DNA of 64,000 nt from the NCBI RefSeq assembly GCF_900143005.1, contig NZ_FRCS01000016.1:62001-126000 (forward strand), in the 5' to 3' direction. This document shows, one piece after another, positions 11,016 to 19,008 of the stretch. Positions within the stretch are counted from its first letter, which is position 1; every line of letters begins with the position of its first letter. The notes under the pieces are model-generated. The model was given only the letters and a program-made list of their open reading frames with translations, made no database searches and was not told the origin of the DNA. This DNA comes from Cryptosporangium aurantiacum. Its GTDB lineage: Bacteria; Actinomycetota; Actinomycetes; Mycobacteriales; Cryptosporangiaceae. The translations under genes were made by a program, and so were the position numbers.

Positions 11016-11594
11016 ATGACGACGACGTGGCAGACGGAGCGGCGAGGCCGCATCCTCGTCGCCGCCCGAGAGGCGCTGGAGGAACAGGAGTACGAGTCCG
11101 TCCAGATGCGGGACGTCGCCCAGCGCGCCGGGGTGGCGCTCGGCACGCTCTACCGGTGCTTCACGTCGAAGGAGCACCTGTACGCCGCGGTGCTCTCCGA
11201 CTGGGCGGCCGGCGCCGCCGCGGTGGCCGGAGCCGACCACGGGACGCCGGAAGCCCGGATGCGGGCCCGCATCCACGGCGTGATCGCCGCCTACGGACGC
11301 CTGCCCCAGTTCTACCGTGCCCACGTGACGCTGCAGAGCAGCGCCGACCCGAACGCCCGCGCGCTGCTGACCGAGTTCGGTCGCACCGCACGGGCGTCGC
11401 TGGCCGCGGAGGTGGCGGTGCTCGGCGCGGCGTCCGCCGAGGACGCGGCGACGATGCTCTGGGCGCTGATCACCTCGCGCCTGAGCCACGCGATCTACCG
11501 CGGCGGCAGCCTGGACGAGATCCACCGGATCGCCGACGAGTTCGTCGACCTGCTCGTCCCGCGGTTGCGAGACGAGCAGGTCGACGCACGATGA
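11016..11594 (+). CDS. TetR/AcrR-family regulator, KstR-like (copy 2)
   Basis: A 192-residue paralogue of the regulator at 4658-5281. The HTH (about residues 15-60) reads MRDVAQRAGVALGTLYRCF then TSKEHLYAAVL, again KstR-like. The ligand domain repeats QFYRAHVTLQSSADPN and EDAATMLWALITSRLSHAIY. ATG at 11016 is supported by GGAGGT six bases upstream. It diverges from the MaoC-thiolase operon, with AT-rich motif site 1 between them, so it is a candidate local repressor of that operon and of itself. A fatty or steroid-like acyl-CoA ligand would fit the family. Confidence 0.9.
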   Translation: MTTTWQTERRGRILVAAREALEEQEYESVQMRDVAQRAGVALGTLYRCFTSKEHLYAAVLSDWAAGAAAVAGADHGTPEARMRARIHGVIAAYGRLPQFYRAHVTLQSSADPNARALLTEFGRTARASLAAEVAVLGAASAEDAATMLWALITSRLSHAIYRGGSLDEIHRIADEFVDLLVPRLRDEQVDAR

Positions 11595-11599
11595 CCGGC

Positions 11600-12667
11600 T
11601 CAGTGGGCCGGCGTACGGCGGCGGCGGATCGGCCGTCCGACCAGCGCGGCGGCCACGAACAGCAGCAGGCCGATCAGGATCAGCACGATCGAGGCGCGAC
11701 CGCGCAGCCACGGAAGGACCAGCGCTGCTCCGCTCGCCTGGTCCAGCCGGTCCTGGGCCGGCTTGCCGCTCTCCAGCTTCGCCTCGAACGCGGTCACCGT
11801 ACGGCCGTTAGCGGTGTACTGCTGGGTGATCTCCTCGCGGATACCGACCACGTCACCGCTGTTCGGCTCGATCCAGTAGGTGCGGGTGCTCGCGTACCAC
11901 GCCTCGGCGTCGACGTTGAGTTCCTTCGAGCCGAACAGGCCGCCGGGCAACTCCCTCGACCCGACCTTCTGCAGCGGCACCGCCTTGCGGAACATGTACA
12001 CGTCGATGCCCTCGCGAGTGGACTCGCCGATGTACTCGGCGGTCGACGAGCGCTGCAGGTTGACGTCCCAGATCTGGTACGACTCCTTCTGGGTGTCGAA
12101 CGGGAACGTGTAGTAGCCCTCGTGGCGCAGGGGCTTCCCGTCCGGCTCCTCCTCGCTCTCGACGAGGCGGTCACCGCAGCAGTTCGTCGACTCGGTGGTG
12201 CTCCGGTCGATCGAGAGCCGCTCGACCCGCGCCTGGAGAAGGCCACGACCGTCGACCTCGATCCGGGTCGCGATGTCCCAGACGGCGTCGTTGTCGCCCT
12301 TGCCGTCGACGCCACGCGCCTCCGACACGAAGTTCGTGGCGGTCACGTCGACGCCGGTGAGCACGCTCGCACCGGCCGGATTACTCGGATCCGCCATCAG
12401 GACCGTGGCGTTCTCCGCTTTCAGGACCTGTTCGGTCTGTGGGTCTTCGGGGAGGACGGCCACTCGTGGGTAGACGTAGAGCGGCAACAGAATGCCGACG
12501 ACGAGCAAGAAGATTCCGAGACCGAGAAGCACGCTGCGGAGCAGCCGGCGAGATCGCGGAGGCTCTCCGGACGCGAGCGACGGGGCCGGCGCGGGCCGCA
12601 CCGGTGGCGGGGCCACCGGAGCCGACTCACGTTCGGACGTCACGCTCGGATCGGGAGCAGCAGTCAT
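11600..12667 (-). CDS. DUF3068 (PorA-family-like) membrane-anchored protein
   Basis: A 355-residue protein with a proline-rich cytoplasmic N-terminus (about 40 residues), a transmembrane helix at about 42-62 (LLGLGIFLLVVGILLPLYV), a large extracytoplasmic domain, and a second helix near the C-terminus ending in RPIRRRR. The pattern and internal motifs (NCCGDRLV, YWIEPNSGDVVGI) match DUF3068, annotated in actinobacteria as a PorA-family porin-like domain. Function is unknown. ATG at 12667 is used because the upstream frame codes for nothing protein-like. It diverges from a CaiB gene, with a perfect KstR-type box between them, suggesting control by the same steroid-type regulator. Confidence 0.75.
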   Translation of the reverse strand: MTAAPDPSVTSERESAPVAPPPVRPAPAPSLASGEPPRSRRLLRSVLLGLGIFLLVVGILLPLYVYPRVAVLPEDPQTEQVLKAENATVLMADPSNPAGASVLTGVDVTATNFVSEARGVDGKGDNDAVWDIATRIEVDGRGLLQARVERLSIDRSTTESTNCCGDRLVESEEEPDGKPLRHEGYYTFPFDTQKESYQIWDVNLQRSSTAEYIGESTREGIDVYMFRKAVPLQKVGSRELPGGLFGSKELNVDAEAWYASTRTYWIEPNSGDVVGIREEITQQYTANGRTVTAFEAKLESGKPAQDRLDQASGAALVLPWLRGRASIVLILIGLLLFVAAALVGRPIRRRRTPAH

Positions 12668-12827
12668 GGGGACACCATCCGATCGCCGTTGATCCAGAAA
12701 CAAACTGCGGAACGGGCGGGAGGAGCTCAGTGCGCGGGGGCCAGTGTCGGATTCTTCGGGCCCCGGCACTCACAACGGATGTCCGGTGTGAATTGGAACG
12801 CGAACACAGAACAACGTGGCGGAAATA

Positions 12828-12843
12828 CTAGAACCGGTTCTAG
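12828..12843. promoter_or_regulatory. KstR-type operator, perfect 16-bp palindrome
   Basis: CTAGAACCGGTTCTAG is perfectly palindromic and contains TAGAACCGGTTCTA, an exact match to TnnAACnnGTTnnA. It sits between the divergent DUF3068 (start 12667) and CaiB (start 12928) genes. A weaker AT-rich element, GATACTGTAGAAGATTC (12877-12893), lies just downstream and resembles the island motif at 12 of 17 positions. The pattern match is direct; regulation of both genes is inferred. Confidence 0.68.
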
Positions 12844-12927
12844 CGCCGGTCAACAGGAAGATCCACTCCCGTAATCGATACTGTAGAAGATTCTGCTTCG
12901 CTTGGTGATCCATTCGTGGAGGACGCA

Positions 12928-14151
12928 GTGACACAAATCCCTCCCCCGCTGGCCGGCCTACGGATTCTGGAGTGCTCGATCCTGGGGCCGGCGGCGGTCA
13001 CGACGCACCTGGCCGACCTCGGCGCCGAGGTGATCAAGGTCGAACCGCCGGGCGGCGACTACGTGCGAGGCATGGCGTGGCCGATCGTCGAGGGCGTCTC
13101 GCTGATGCATCTGCACCTCAACCGCGGAAAGCGCAGCGTCGTCCTGGACCTGCGCACCCCCGAGGGCGCGGCGGCGTTCACCGCGCTGGCCGCGCGGTCG
13201 GACGTCGTCGTGGAAGCGATGCGGCCGGGCGGCCTGGCGCGGCGCGGGCTCGGCTTCGAGACGCTGCGGGCGGTCAACCCCCGGCTCGTGTTCGCCACGA
13301 TCAGCGGCTTCGGCACCAGTGGGCCGCTGCGCGACCTGGCCAGTCACGGGATCGCGTTCGACACCTGGGCCGGGCTCATCACGCCCGAACCGGACGCCGA
13401 TGGCTTTCCGAGCATTCCCGACCACACCTCTATCGGAATCACCGCCGGGCCGCTGTTCGGTGCGCTCGGAATCCTCGCCGCGGTGCTGCGCGCCCGGGAG
13501 ACCGGCGCCGGCAGCCGCGTCGAAGTCGCCCAGTCGGACGCGGCCGCGGCGTTCGACTGGCTTCGGATCGAAGGGTGGCGGGCGTACCGACGGCCGGAGA
13601 ACGAGGTGACCGGCAACGCCGCCGACGGCTTACGACGCCGGGCGCCGGGCACCGGCGGAATGCGAGAAAGCGTCCGATATCAGGTGTACGCGACTCGTGA
13701 CGGGCACGTGCTGCTGATGGCGTCCGAGAACACGTTCTGGCGCAATTTCGCGCATACCGTCGGTCGTCCTGATTTGATCGACGAGAACGACCGGCAGGAG
13801 ATCGCGAACCACGCGGTCGGCAACGTCGCGCTCCGGCGGGAGCTGACGAAACTGTTCGCCGAACGCGACACCTGGGAGTGGGTGGAGCTCGGCGTCACCG
13901 CGAACGTACCGCTGGCGCCGGTGAACACGCCGCAGACCGTGGGCGACGATCCACAGTTCACCGCACGGCTGCCGTGGACGGACGTGGAACGGACCGGCAC
14001 CGAGATGATGCCGAACCCGATCCGGTTTCCGGACGAACCGGCTGTGCAGCCGACCAGGGCACCGACGCTCGGCGCCGACACCGAGGCCGTGCTCCGCGAC
14101 GTCGCCGGCTACACCGAGGCCCAGATCGCGGCGCTGCGCGGGACGCCCTAG
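12928..14151 (+). CDS. CaiB/BaiF-family CoA-transferase (1)
   Basis: A 407-residue class III CoA-transferase or acyl-CoA racemase. It shows LRILECSILGPAAVTTHLADLGAEVIKVEPP at the N-terminus, in pieces typical of the family, then LNRGKRSVVLDLR and the catalytic Asp region near residue 170 (PDHTS). The family moves CoA between acids or epimerises 2-methylacyl-CoAs. GTG at 12928 is preferred because GGAGGA precedes it by four bases; a GTG at 12916 is also in frame. A KstR-type box lies about 90 bp upstream. Its stop overlaps the convergent GntR gene by four bases. Confidence 0.87.
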   Translation: MTQIPPPLAGLRILECSILGPAAVTTHLADLGAEVIKVEPPGGDYVRGMAWPIVEGVSLMHLHLNRGKRSVVLDLRTPEGAAAFTALAARSDVVVEAMRPGGLARRGLGFETLRAVNPRLVFATISGFGTSGPLRDLASHGIAFDTWAGLITPEPDADGFPSIPDHTSIGITAGPLFGALGILAAVLRARETGAGSRVEVAQSDAAAAFDWLRIEGWRAYRRPENEVTGNAADGLRRRAPGTGGMRESVRYQVYATRDGHVLLMASENTFWRNFAHTVGRPDLIDENDRQEIANHAVGNVALRRELTKLFAERDTWEWVELGVTANVPLAPVNTPQTVGDDPQFTARLPWTDVERTGTEMMPNPIRFPDEPAVQPTRAPTLGADTEAVLRDVAGYTEAQIAALRGTP

Positions 14152-14837
14152 GAGAGCAACCCTCGCTCGGCCAGCAGGTCCACGACGCTGTCGGTCTCGG
14201 CGCGGAGCAGGTCGACGAACGCCGCCTCCGCGCCCGGGCCGTCACCGGCGCGCAGCGCCTTGAGCACGGTCCGCATCCCCCGCTTGTGGATCCGGATCAC
14301 GCCGGGCACCTCGGCGAAGAAGTTCCCCGGGACGATGTTCGTGGTGATCACCCTGGCCACCGCGGTGATCCGGCGCGACGACGCCATCAGCAGCAGCTGC
14401 CGCAGGAACGCGGTGTTGAGCGCGGAGAACGTGTCCGCCTCGGTCGCGGCCTGCAGGTCCTTGGCGATGTTCGCCAGCGTCGCGATCCCGTCCTCCGACC
14501 CGCGTTCGACCGCCCGCCGCGCAGCCAGGCCGTACATCAGCCCCAGCAGCTCGTAGTGGTCGCGGACCGAGTTCTCGTCCAGCCCGTTGACGAACGCACC
14601 GAGGTGCGGACGCGACGTGACCCACCCCTCGCGGTCGAGGGCGATCACCGCCTCCCGCACCGGCACCCGGCTCACCCGCAGCTCGGCGGCGATCTCGTCC
14701 TGGGGAACACGTTCCCCGGCCCGCAGCCGCTGGTCGAAGATCATCCGGCGGATGTGCGCGGCCACCTGCTGTGCACTGGTCGGACGGGACAGCCCACCGG
14801 CCTCGTCGGCAACGAAGTCGACCTGCTGGTTACCCAC
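14148..14837 (-). CDS. GntR-family transcriptional regulator, FCD subfamily
   Basis: A 229-residue regulator. The winged HTH (about residues 20-85) has AAHIRRMIFDQRLRAGERV and ELRVSRVPVREAVIAL, the standard GntR signature. The C-terminal all-helical domain is of FCD/FadR type. FCD-GntR proteins sense small acids or CoA esters and often bind AT-rich sites built on TGTATA-like half-sites. The AT-rich island motif lies in its own divergent promoter (14878-14894), so it is a strong candidate reader of the eight-site regulon. Start is GTG; the ribosome-binding site is weak. Confidence 0.9.
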   Translation of the reverse strand: MGNQQVDFVADEAGGLSRPTSAQQVAAHIRRMIFDQRLRAGERVPQDEIAAELRVSRVPVREAVIALDREGWVTSRPHLGAFVNGLDENSVRDHYELLGLMYGLAARRAVERGSEDGIATLANIAKDLQAATEADTFSALNTAFLRQLLLMASSRRITAVARVITTNIVPGNFFAEVPGVIRIHKRGMRTVLKALRAGDGPGAEAAFVDLLRAETDSVVDLLAERGLLS

Positions 14838-14877
14838 CCCTGCTCGCGTGACGATCGCGGACCTCCCTCATCCACCA

Positions 14878-14894
14878 ATGATATATACATTATC
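14878..14894. promoter_or_regulatory. AT-rich regulon motif, site 2 (GntR/enoyl-CoA hydratase)
   Basis: ATGATATATACATTATC lies between the divergent GntR and enoyl-CoA hydratase genes, 32 bp before the hydratase start. On the other strand it reads GATAATGTATATATCAT; the first ten bases equal those of the site at 20568. Position fits autoregulation of GntR. Confidence 0.68.
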
Positions 14895-14925
14895 TCATAC
14901 GGCTCTGACCTGCTCGGAGGTGCCC

Positions 14926-15672
14926 GTGTCGCTGGTCCGCACGCGCTTGCACGACGGTATCGGGCGGCTCACGCTCGCCGACCCCGGCCACCGCAACGCG
15001 CTGAGCCGCGAACTCAGCGACGATCTCGCGGCGGCGGTCCACGCGCTGGTGGCCGACGAGGCCCGGGCGCTGGTCCTAGACGCCGAGCCGCCGGTGTTCT
15101 GCGCCGGTGGTTCGCTCGACGGACTGATCGCGCGCGACTATCCGCTGGCGGCGTCCTACGCGGGGTTCACCGCGCTCGCCGACGCTCCGGTCCCGACGAT
15201 CGCCGCGGTGAGCGGGCCCGCGATCGGCGCCGGCGTCAACCTGCCGCTGGCCTGCGACGTCGTCCTGGCCGGCGAGAGCGCCCGGTTCGACCCGCGCTTC
15301 CTCGACGTCGGCATCCACCCCGGCGGCGGGCACCTGTGGCGGCTCGCCGAACGGATCGGCGAGCAGGGCGCCGCCGCGCTGGTGCTCTGCGGCGACAGCC
15401 TCACCGGCGCGGAAGCCGCAGCCCGCGGCCTGGCCTGGCGCTGCGTCCCGGACGCCGAACTGCCCGCGCTGGCCACCGCGTTCGCCGAGCGGGTGGCGGC
15501 GCGGTCGCCCGAGCTGGTGCGGCTGGCGAAGGCGACGCTCCGGGCGTCCCGGTCGCTGACCGACCCGGCCGACGCCGCCGCGGTGGAGCTCGCCGCCCAG
15601 GAGTGGTCGGTGGCGCAGCCGTACTTCCGGGAAACCGTGACGCGGTTACGGGCGAAGGTCCGGTCTCGCTGA
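14926..15672 (+). CDS. Enoyl-CoA hydratase/isomerase family protein
   Basis: A 248-residue crotonase-fold protein. The oxyanion-hole segments are VFCAGGSLDGL (about residue 60) and AAVSGPAIGAGVNLPLACDV (about 100), followed by GIHPGGGHLWRL. Catalysis could be hydration, isomerisation or another crotonase reaction. GTG at 14926 has GGAGG five bases upstream. It is first in a short operon with CaiB 2, though that gene has its own motif copy. It is shorter than the other hydratases here and diverged from them. Confidence 0.9.
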   Translation: MSLVRTRLHDGIGRLTLADPGHRNALSRELSDDLAAAVHALVADEARALVLDAEPPVFCAGGSLDGLIARDYPLAASYAGFTALADAPVPTIAAVSGPAIGAGVNLPLACDVVLAGESARFDPRFLDVGIHPGGGHLWRLAERIGEQGAAALVLCGDSLTGAEAAARGLAWRCVPDAELPALATAFAERVAARSPELVRLAKATLRASRSLTDPADAAAVELAAQEWSVAQPYFRETVTRLRAKVRSR

Positions 15673-15676
15673 CGCG

Positions 15677-15693
15677 TATCTTGTATATTTTAT
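15677..15693. promoter_or_regulatory. AT-rich regulon motif, site 3 and leaderless promoter of CaiB 2
   Basis: TATCTTGTATATTTTAT ends two bases before ATG 15696. TATATT at 15684-15689 is followed by exactly six bases and the ATG, the spacing expected for a -10 hexamer of a leaderless transcript. No Shine-Dalgarno sequence is present, which agrees. Operator and promoter may coincide. Confidence 0.6.
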
Positions 15694-15695
15694 CT

Positions 15696-16925
15696 ATGAC
15701 GGTGCCGTTACCCCTCGCCGGCGTCCGCGTCCTCGCGCTGGAACAGATGCAGGCCGTCCCGTTCGCGACCCAGCTGCTGGCCCGCCTCGGCGCCGACGTC
15801 GTGAAGGTCGAGCCGCTGGCGGGCGAGTCCGGTCGCGCCGCCCAGCCGGCGATGATCGACGGGTCGGGCCGCCGCGCCGGTGCGACGTTCCTCCGCTACG
15901 GATCCGGTAAGCGCAGCATCGCCGTCGACCTCAAGGACCCCCGGGGGCGCGACCTCGTCCTCGGGCTGGCCGAACGGTTCGACGTGCTCGCGGAGAACCT
16001 CGGCCCCGGGCGCGCCGATCGGCTCGGCTTCGGGTACGAGTCGGTCAGCGAACGGAACCCCAGGCTGGTGTACCTGAGCATCACCGGGTTCGGGCGCGAC
16101 GTCGAGGGGTCGCCGTACGCGCGCTGGCCGGCCTACGCGAGCGTCGCGGAGGCGATGTGCGGCGCCTACGAGTACGCCCGGCATCCGCACCAGCCGCCGG
16201 TGCTCAACCCGATGGGCGGCCTCGGCGACACCGGCACCGGGCTGTTCGGCGTCATCGGGGTCCTCGCCGCTCTCCGGCACCGCGAGCAGACCGGCCGGGG
16301 CCAGCTCGTCGACGTCGCGATGCTGGACGCGATGCTGTCGATCTCGGACGTCGTCACGAACTTCTGGTCGATGGGGCTGCGCCGCGAGCCGGACGTGGAG
16401 ACGCGCGTCCCGTACCTGCTCACGTCGTTCCGCTGCCGGGACGGCTGGTGCGTGCTGCAGGTCAGCAGGCCGCACCAGTTCGAGCGGCTGGCGCGCCTGC
16501 TGGGGCGTCCGGAGTGGGTCGGCGACGAGCGGTTCGCCGACGGCTGGGGCTGGCACGACCGGTGGCCGGACACGATCCGTCCCGCGGTCGAGGACTGGGC
16601 CGCGGGCTACGGCATGCGCGACGCCGCCGGGCGCCTCGCCGACGCCGGTCTGGTCGCCGCGCCGTGTTACCGCGCCGAGGACGTCGTCCACGACCCGCAC
16701 GTCGCGGCCCGCCGCATGCTGGTGGAGATCCCCCGGCCCGACGGCGCGCCGGACCCCGTCCTCGTCGCCGGGAACCCGGTCAAGCTCTCCGCGGTGCCCG
16801 ACACCGGGGAGAAGCGGCCACCGTACGTCGGAGAGCACACCGCCGAGCTGCTGGGCGCCGAGCTAGGCCTCACCGCCGACGCGGTGGCGGCCCTCAACGC
16901 CCAGGGCATCGTCGGGCTCGGCTGA
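15696..16925 (+). CDS. CaiB/BaiF-family CoA-transferase (2)
   Basis: A 409-residue class III CoA-transferase. The N-terminus has PLAGVRVLALEQMQAVPFAT and LGADVVKVEPL; RYGSGKRSIAVDLKDP and NPMGGLGDTGTG follow, the last placing an Asp in the expected active-site region. It starts at an ATG with no ribosome-binding site, directly behind AT-rich motif site 3, implying a leaderless mRNA. Downstream, a long perfect inverted repeat separates it from the convergent amidohydrolase gene. Either CoA transfer or 2-methylacyl-CoA racemisation would fit the pathway. Confidence 0.88.
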   Translation: MTVPLPLAGVRVLALEQMQAVPFATQLLARLGADVVKVEPLAGESGRAAQPAMIDGSGRRAGATFLRYGSGKRSIAVDLKDPRGRDLVLGLAERFDVLAENLGPGRADRLGFGYESVSERNPRLVYLSITGFGRDVEGSPYARWPAYASVAEAMCGAYEYARHPHQPPVLNPMGGLGDTGTGLFGVIGVLAALRHREQTGRGQLVDVAMLDAMLSISDVVTNFWSMGLRREPDVETRVPYLLTSFRCRDGWCVLQVSRPHQFERLARLLGRPEWVGDERFADGWGWHDRWPDTIRPAVEDWAAGYGMRDAAGRLADAGLVAAPCYRAEDVVHDPHVAARRMLVEIPRPDGAPDPVLVAGNPVKLSAVPDTGEKRPPYVGEHTAELLGAELGLTADAVAALNAQGIVGLG

Positions 16926-16932
16926 ACGAGAC

Positions 16933-16984
16933 GAGGCGCTGCACACTTTGTGCCCCTGGAGGGGCACAAAGTGTGCAGCGCCTC
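16933..16984. terminator. Bidirectional terminator: perfect 24-bp inverted repeat
   Basis: Two perfect 24-base arms (16933-16956 and 16961-16984) flank a TGGA loop, starting GAGGCGCTGCACACTTTG. It lies between convergent CaiB 2 and amidohydrolase genes. There is no T-tract on either side, so termination would rely on the stem alone. The arm length is unusual for a terminator. Confidence 0.75.
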
Positions 16985-16999
16985 CGCAGACGTCGCGGG

Positions 17000-18265
17000 T
17001 TACGGGGCGAGCGGCAGGTTGAAGAGGCGGATTGCGTTGCCGCGGGCGATTTTGCGGATCTGGTCGGCCGGCAGGTGGCCGAACTGCTCCTCGGCGGCCT
17101 TGATCGACGCCGGCCACGTCCCGTCCTGGTGCGGGTAGTCGGTCTCGAACAGGATGTTGTCGACGCCGACCTTGTCGATCAGGTCGATGCCCACCCGGTC
17201 CTTGAAGAAGCAGGAGCTGACCTGACGGAAGTAGTACGTCGACGGCAGCTCCGGGCAGTTGGCCTTCGAGTTGCTCCAGCCCTTGTGGGTCTCCCAGACG
17301 TCGTCGATCCGCTCGAGCAGATACGGCACCCACCCGATCTGCGCCTCGGCGTACATCAGCTTCAACGACGGGAACCGGTGCAGGACCCCGGAGAACAGGA
17401 AGTCGGTCAGGCTGGCGATCGAGTTGCCGAAGATGATCGTCGACGCGACCGCGTCCGGCGCGTCGGGACCGGTGTTCGGCGTCTTGGTGCCCGACCCGAT
17501 GTGCATGCTCACGACCGTGCCGGTCTCCGCGCAGGCGGCGAAGAACGGATCCCAGTAGCCGGTGTGAATGCTCGGCAGCCCCAGGTAGGCCGGGATCTCG
17601 CTGAACAGCACCGACCGCACGCCCCGGGCGGCGTTGCGCCGGACCTCCTCGACCGCCAGGTTCACGTCCCAGAGCGGCACCATGCAGAGCGGGATCAGCC
17701 GGCTGTCCGACCCCGCGCACCACTCCTCGACCATCCAGTCGTTGTAGGCGCGCACGCACAGCAGCGCGAGCTCCTTGTCCTTCCCGCGCATGAACAGCTG
17801 CCCGGCGAACCGGGGATAGTTCGGGAAGCACATCTGCGCCTCGACGCCGTTCGCCGCGTTGTCGGCGATCCGCTCCTTCGGGTCCCAGCAGCCCTTGCGC
17901 ATCTGCTCGTAGGTGACGCCGTCCATCGTGATCTCCTCGGGCGGGAAGCCCGCGGCGGCGATCAGCCGCTTGATCGAGTACTGGTGGTCCTCGTAGAACC
18001 ACCAGGCCACGTCCGGTCCCTCGGTGCCCGGCGCCTCGATGTAGTTGCCGCCGTCGAGGATCGGCTTGCCGCTCGGGGCGTAGACGATGTGCGGCCCGAC
18101 GTCCTTGTATTTTTCCGGTAACCGCGATGTCCACAGATCGGCCGGCTCCACGACGTGGGCATCGACGTCGACGATCCCCGGGATGTTCGAGGTTCCGGTG
18201 TCGACAGCCGGGTGGGCGGAGCGCGAAGCACCATCCAAGGGCGGGTGGTGGGGCTGAGTGGTCAC
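17000..18265 (-). CDS. Amidohydrolase-family (TIM-barrel) metal-dependent hydrolase
   Basis: A 421-residue protein of the amidohydrolase-2 group. The metal-binding start DVDAHVVEP (HxH variant with Asp/His), VSMHIGSG in the middle, and the C-terminal ILFETDYPHQDG, with the conserved Asp, are visible. This family includes decarboxylases and C-C hydrolases of aromatic and alicyclic acids such as ACMSD-like enzymes, so hydrolysis of an amide is not implied. GTG at 18265 has GAGGAGG upstream and overlaps the preceding stop as GTGA. It is the third gene of an operon with the ligase and a NIPSNAP-like protein. Confidence 0.87.
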   Translation of the reverse strand: MTTQPHHPPLDGASRSAHPAVDTGTSNIPGIVDVDAHVVEPADLWTSRLPEKYKDVGPHIVYAPSGKPILDGGNYIEAPGTEGPDVAWWFYEDHQYSIKRLIAAAGFPPEEITMDGVTYEQMRKGCWDPKERIADNAANGVEAQMCFPNYPRFAGQLFMRGKDKELALLCVRAYNDWMVEEWCAGSDSRLIPLCMVPLWDVNLAVEEVRRNAARGVRSVLFSEIPAYLGLPSIHTGYWDPFFAACAETGTVVSMHIGSGTKTPNTGPDAPDAVASTIIFGNSIASLTDFLFSGVLHRFPSLKLMYAEAQIGWVPYLLERIDDVWETHKGWSNSKANCPELPSTYYFRQVSSCFFKDRVGIDLIDKVGVDNILFETDYPHQDGTWPASIKAAEEQFGHLPADQIRKIARGNAIRLFNLPLAP

Positions 18266-19008
18266 GATTCCTCCTCGGTCCAAGCGCTGCGGCGGTCAGC
18301 GCGGGTCGGCTGCCGCCCGGTACGGAACGGGCTCAGCTCGGCGTCGACCAGCAGGAACCGGTGCGCCGAGGTCGTGCGCGGATAGAACGACCGCCGCCAG
18401 CGCCCGAGCTTGGTGTCGGCGCGCTCCGCCTTCTCCGCGGACGCCCACTGCTCCCAGGTCGGGATCGCCCAGAGCAGGAAGATCTCGGAGTCGCCGGTCA
18501 TCGCGGTCTCCCACGCGCCGGCGAGTTGCCACCCGTGCTCACTCAGCAACGGTTCGGCGTCGGCGGCGCGCGCGAGCAGCTCCGCCGCACCGCCCGGCGC
18601 GCACGTGAACTGCTCGTGCGCATAGACCTCCCCACGCACACCGTCCGCGCAGAGCTCGGAGATCGTCCGTGTCCACGGCGCCGGGACCAGCAGCCGGTCG
18701 GTGCCGTGCGACCGGAACCTGGCGGCCTCGGCCCACCACTTCGCGAGCTTCGGATCCTGCAGCGTGGTGCTGCCCAGCTCGTGCCGGAACGAGGACGCCA
18801 TCCCGTCGAAGCCGTCCTCCTCCCAGAGGTTCAGCACCGACGGCCAGTCGCGGGTCGTCCCGACGATGCCCCAGACCCCGTAGCAGAGCTGGTTGCGCTC
18901 CTCCTGGGCGATCGGGCTCCAGTTCGCGGTCATGTGGTGCATGTAGTCCGCGCGATGGTGCCCGATGATGTCGATGAACTCGTGGATGTAGACCTTCTCG
19001 TTCGTCAT
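18262..19008 (-). CDS. NIPSNAP-like / dimeric alpha-beta barrel hypothetical protein
   Basis: A 248-residue cytoplasmic protein with no signal peptide. Two similar halves each contain a short beta-strand and a Trp-rich helix (YGVWGIVGTTRDWPSVLNLW; LLWAIPTWEQW), resembling tandem ferredoxin-like dimeric alpha-beta barrels such as NIPSNAP. This relationship is a tentative reading. ATG at 19008 overlaps the ligase stop as ATGA and its own stop overlaps the amidohydrolase start, so it is firmly in that operon. A role handling the CoA-activated substrate is possible, but no catalytic residues are recognised. Confidence 0.55.
   Translation of the reverse strand: MTNEKVYIHEFIDIIGHHRADYMHHMTANWSPIAQEERNQLCYGVWGIVGTTRDWPSVLNLWEEDGFDGMASSFRHELGSTTLQDPKLAKWWAEAARFRSHGTDRLLVPAPWTRTISELCADGVRGEVYAHEQFTCAPGGAAELLARAADAEPLLSEHGWQLAGAWETAMTGDSEIFLLWAIPTWEQWASAEKAERADTKLGRWRRSFYPRTTSAHRFLLVDAELSPFRTGRQPTRADRRSAWTEEES

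Noticed and set aside
12877-12893. Ninth AT-rich regulon site (GATACTGTAGAAGATTC)
   Set aside because: Only 12 of 17 positions match the consensus and the TGTATA core is broken, so it is mentioned but not counted.
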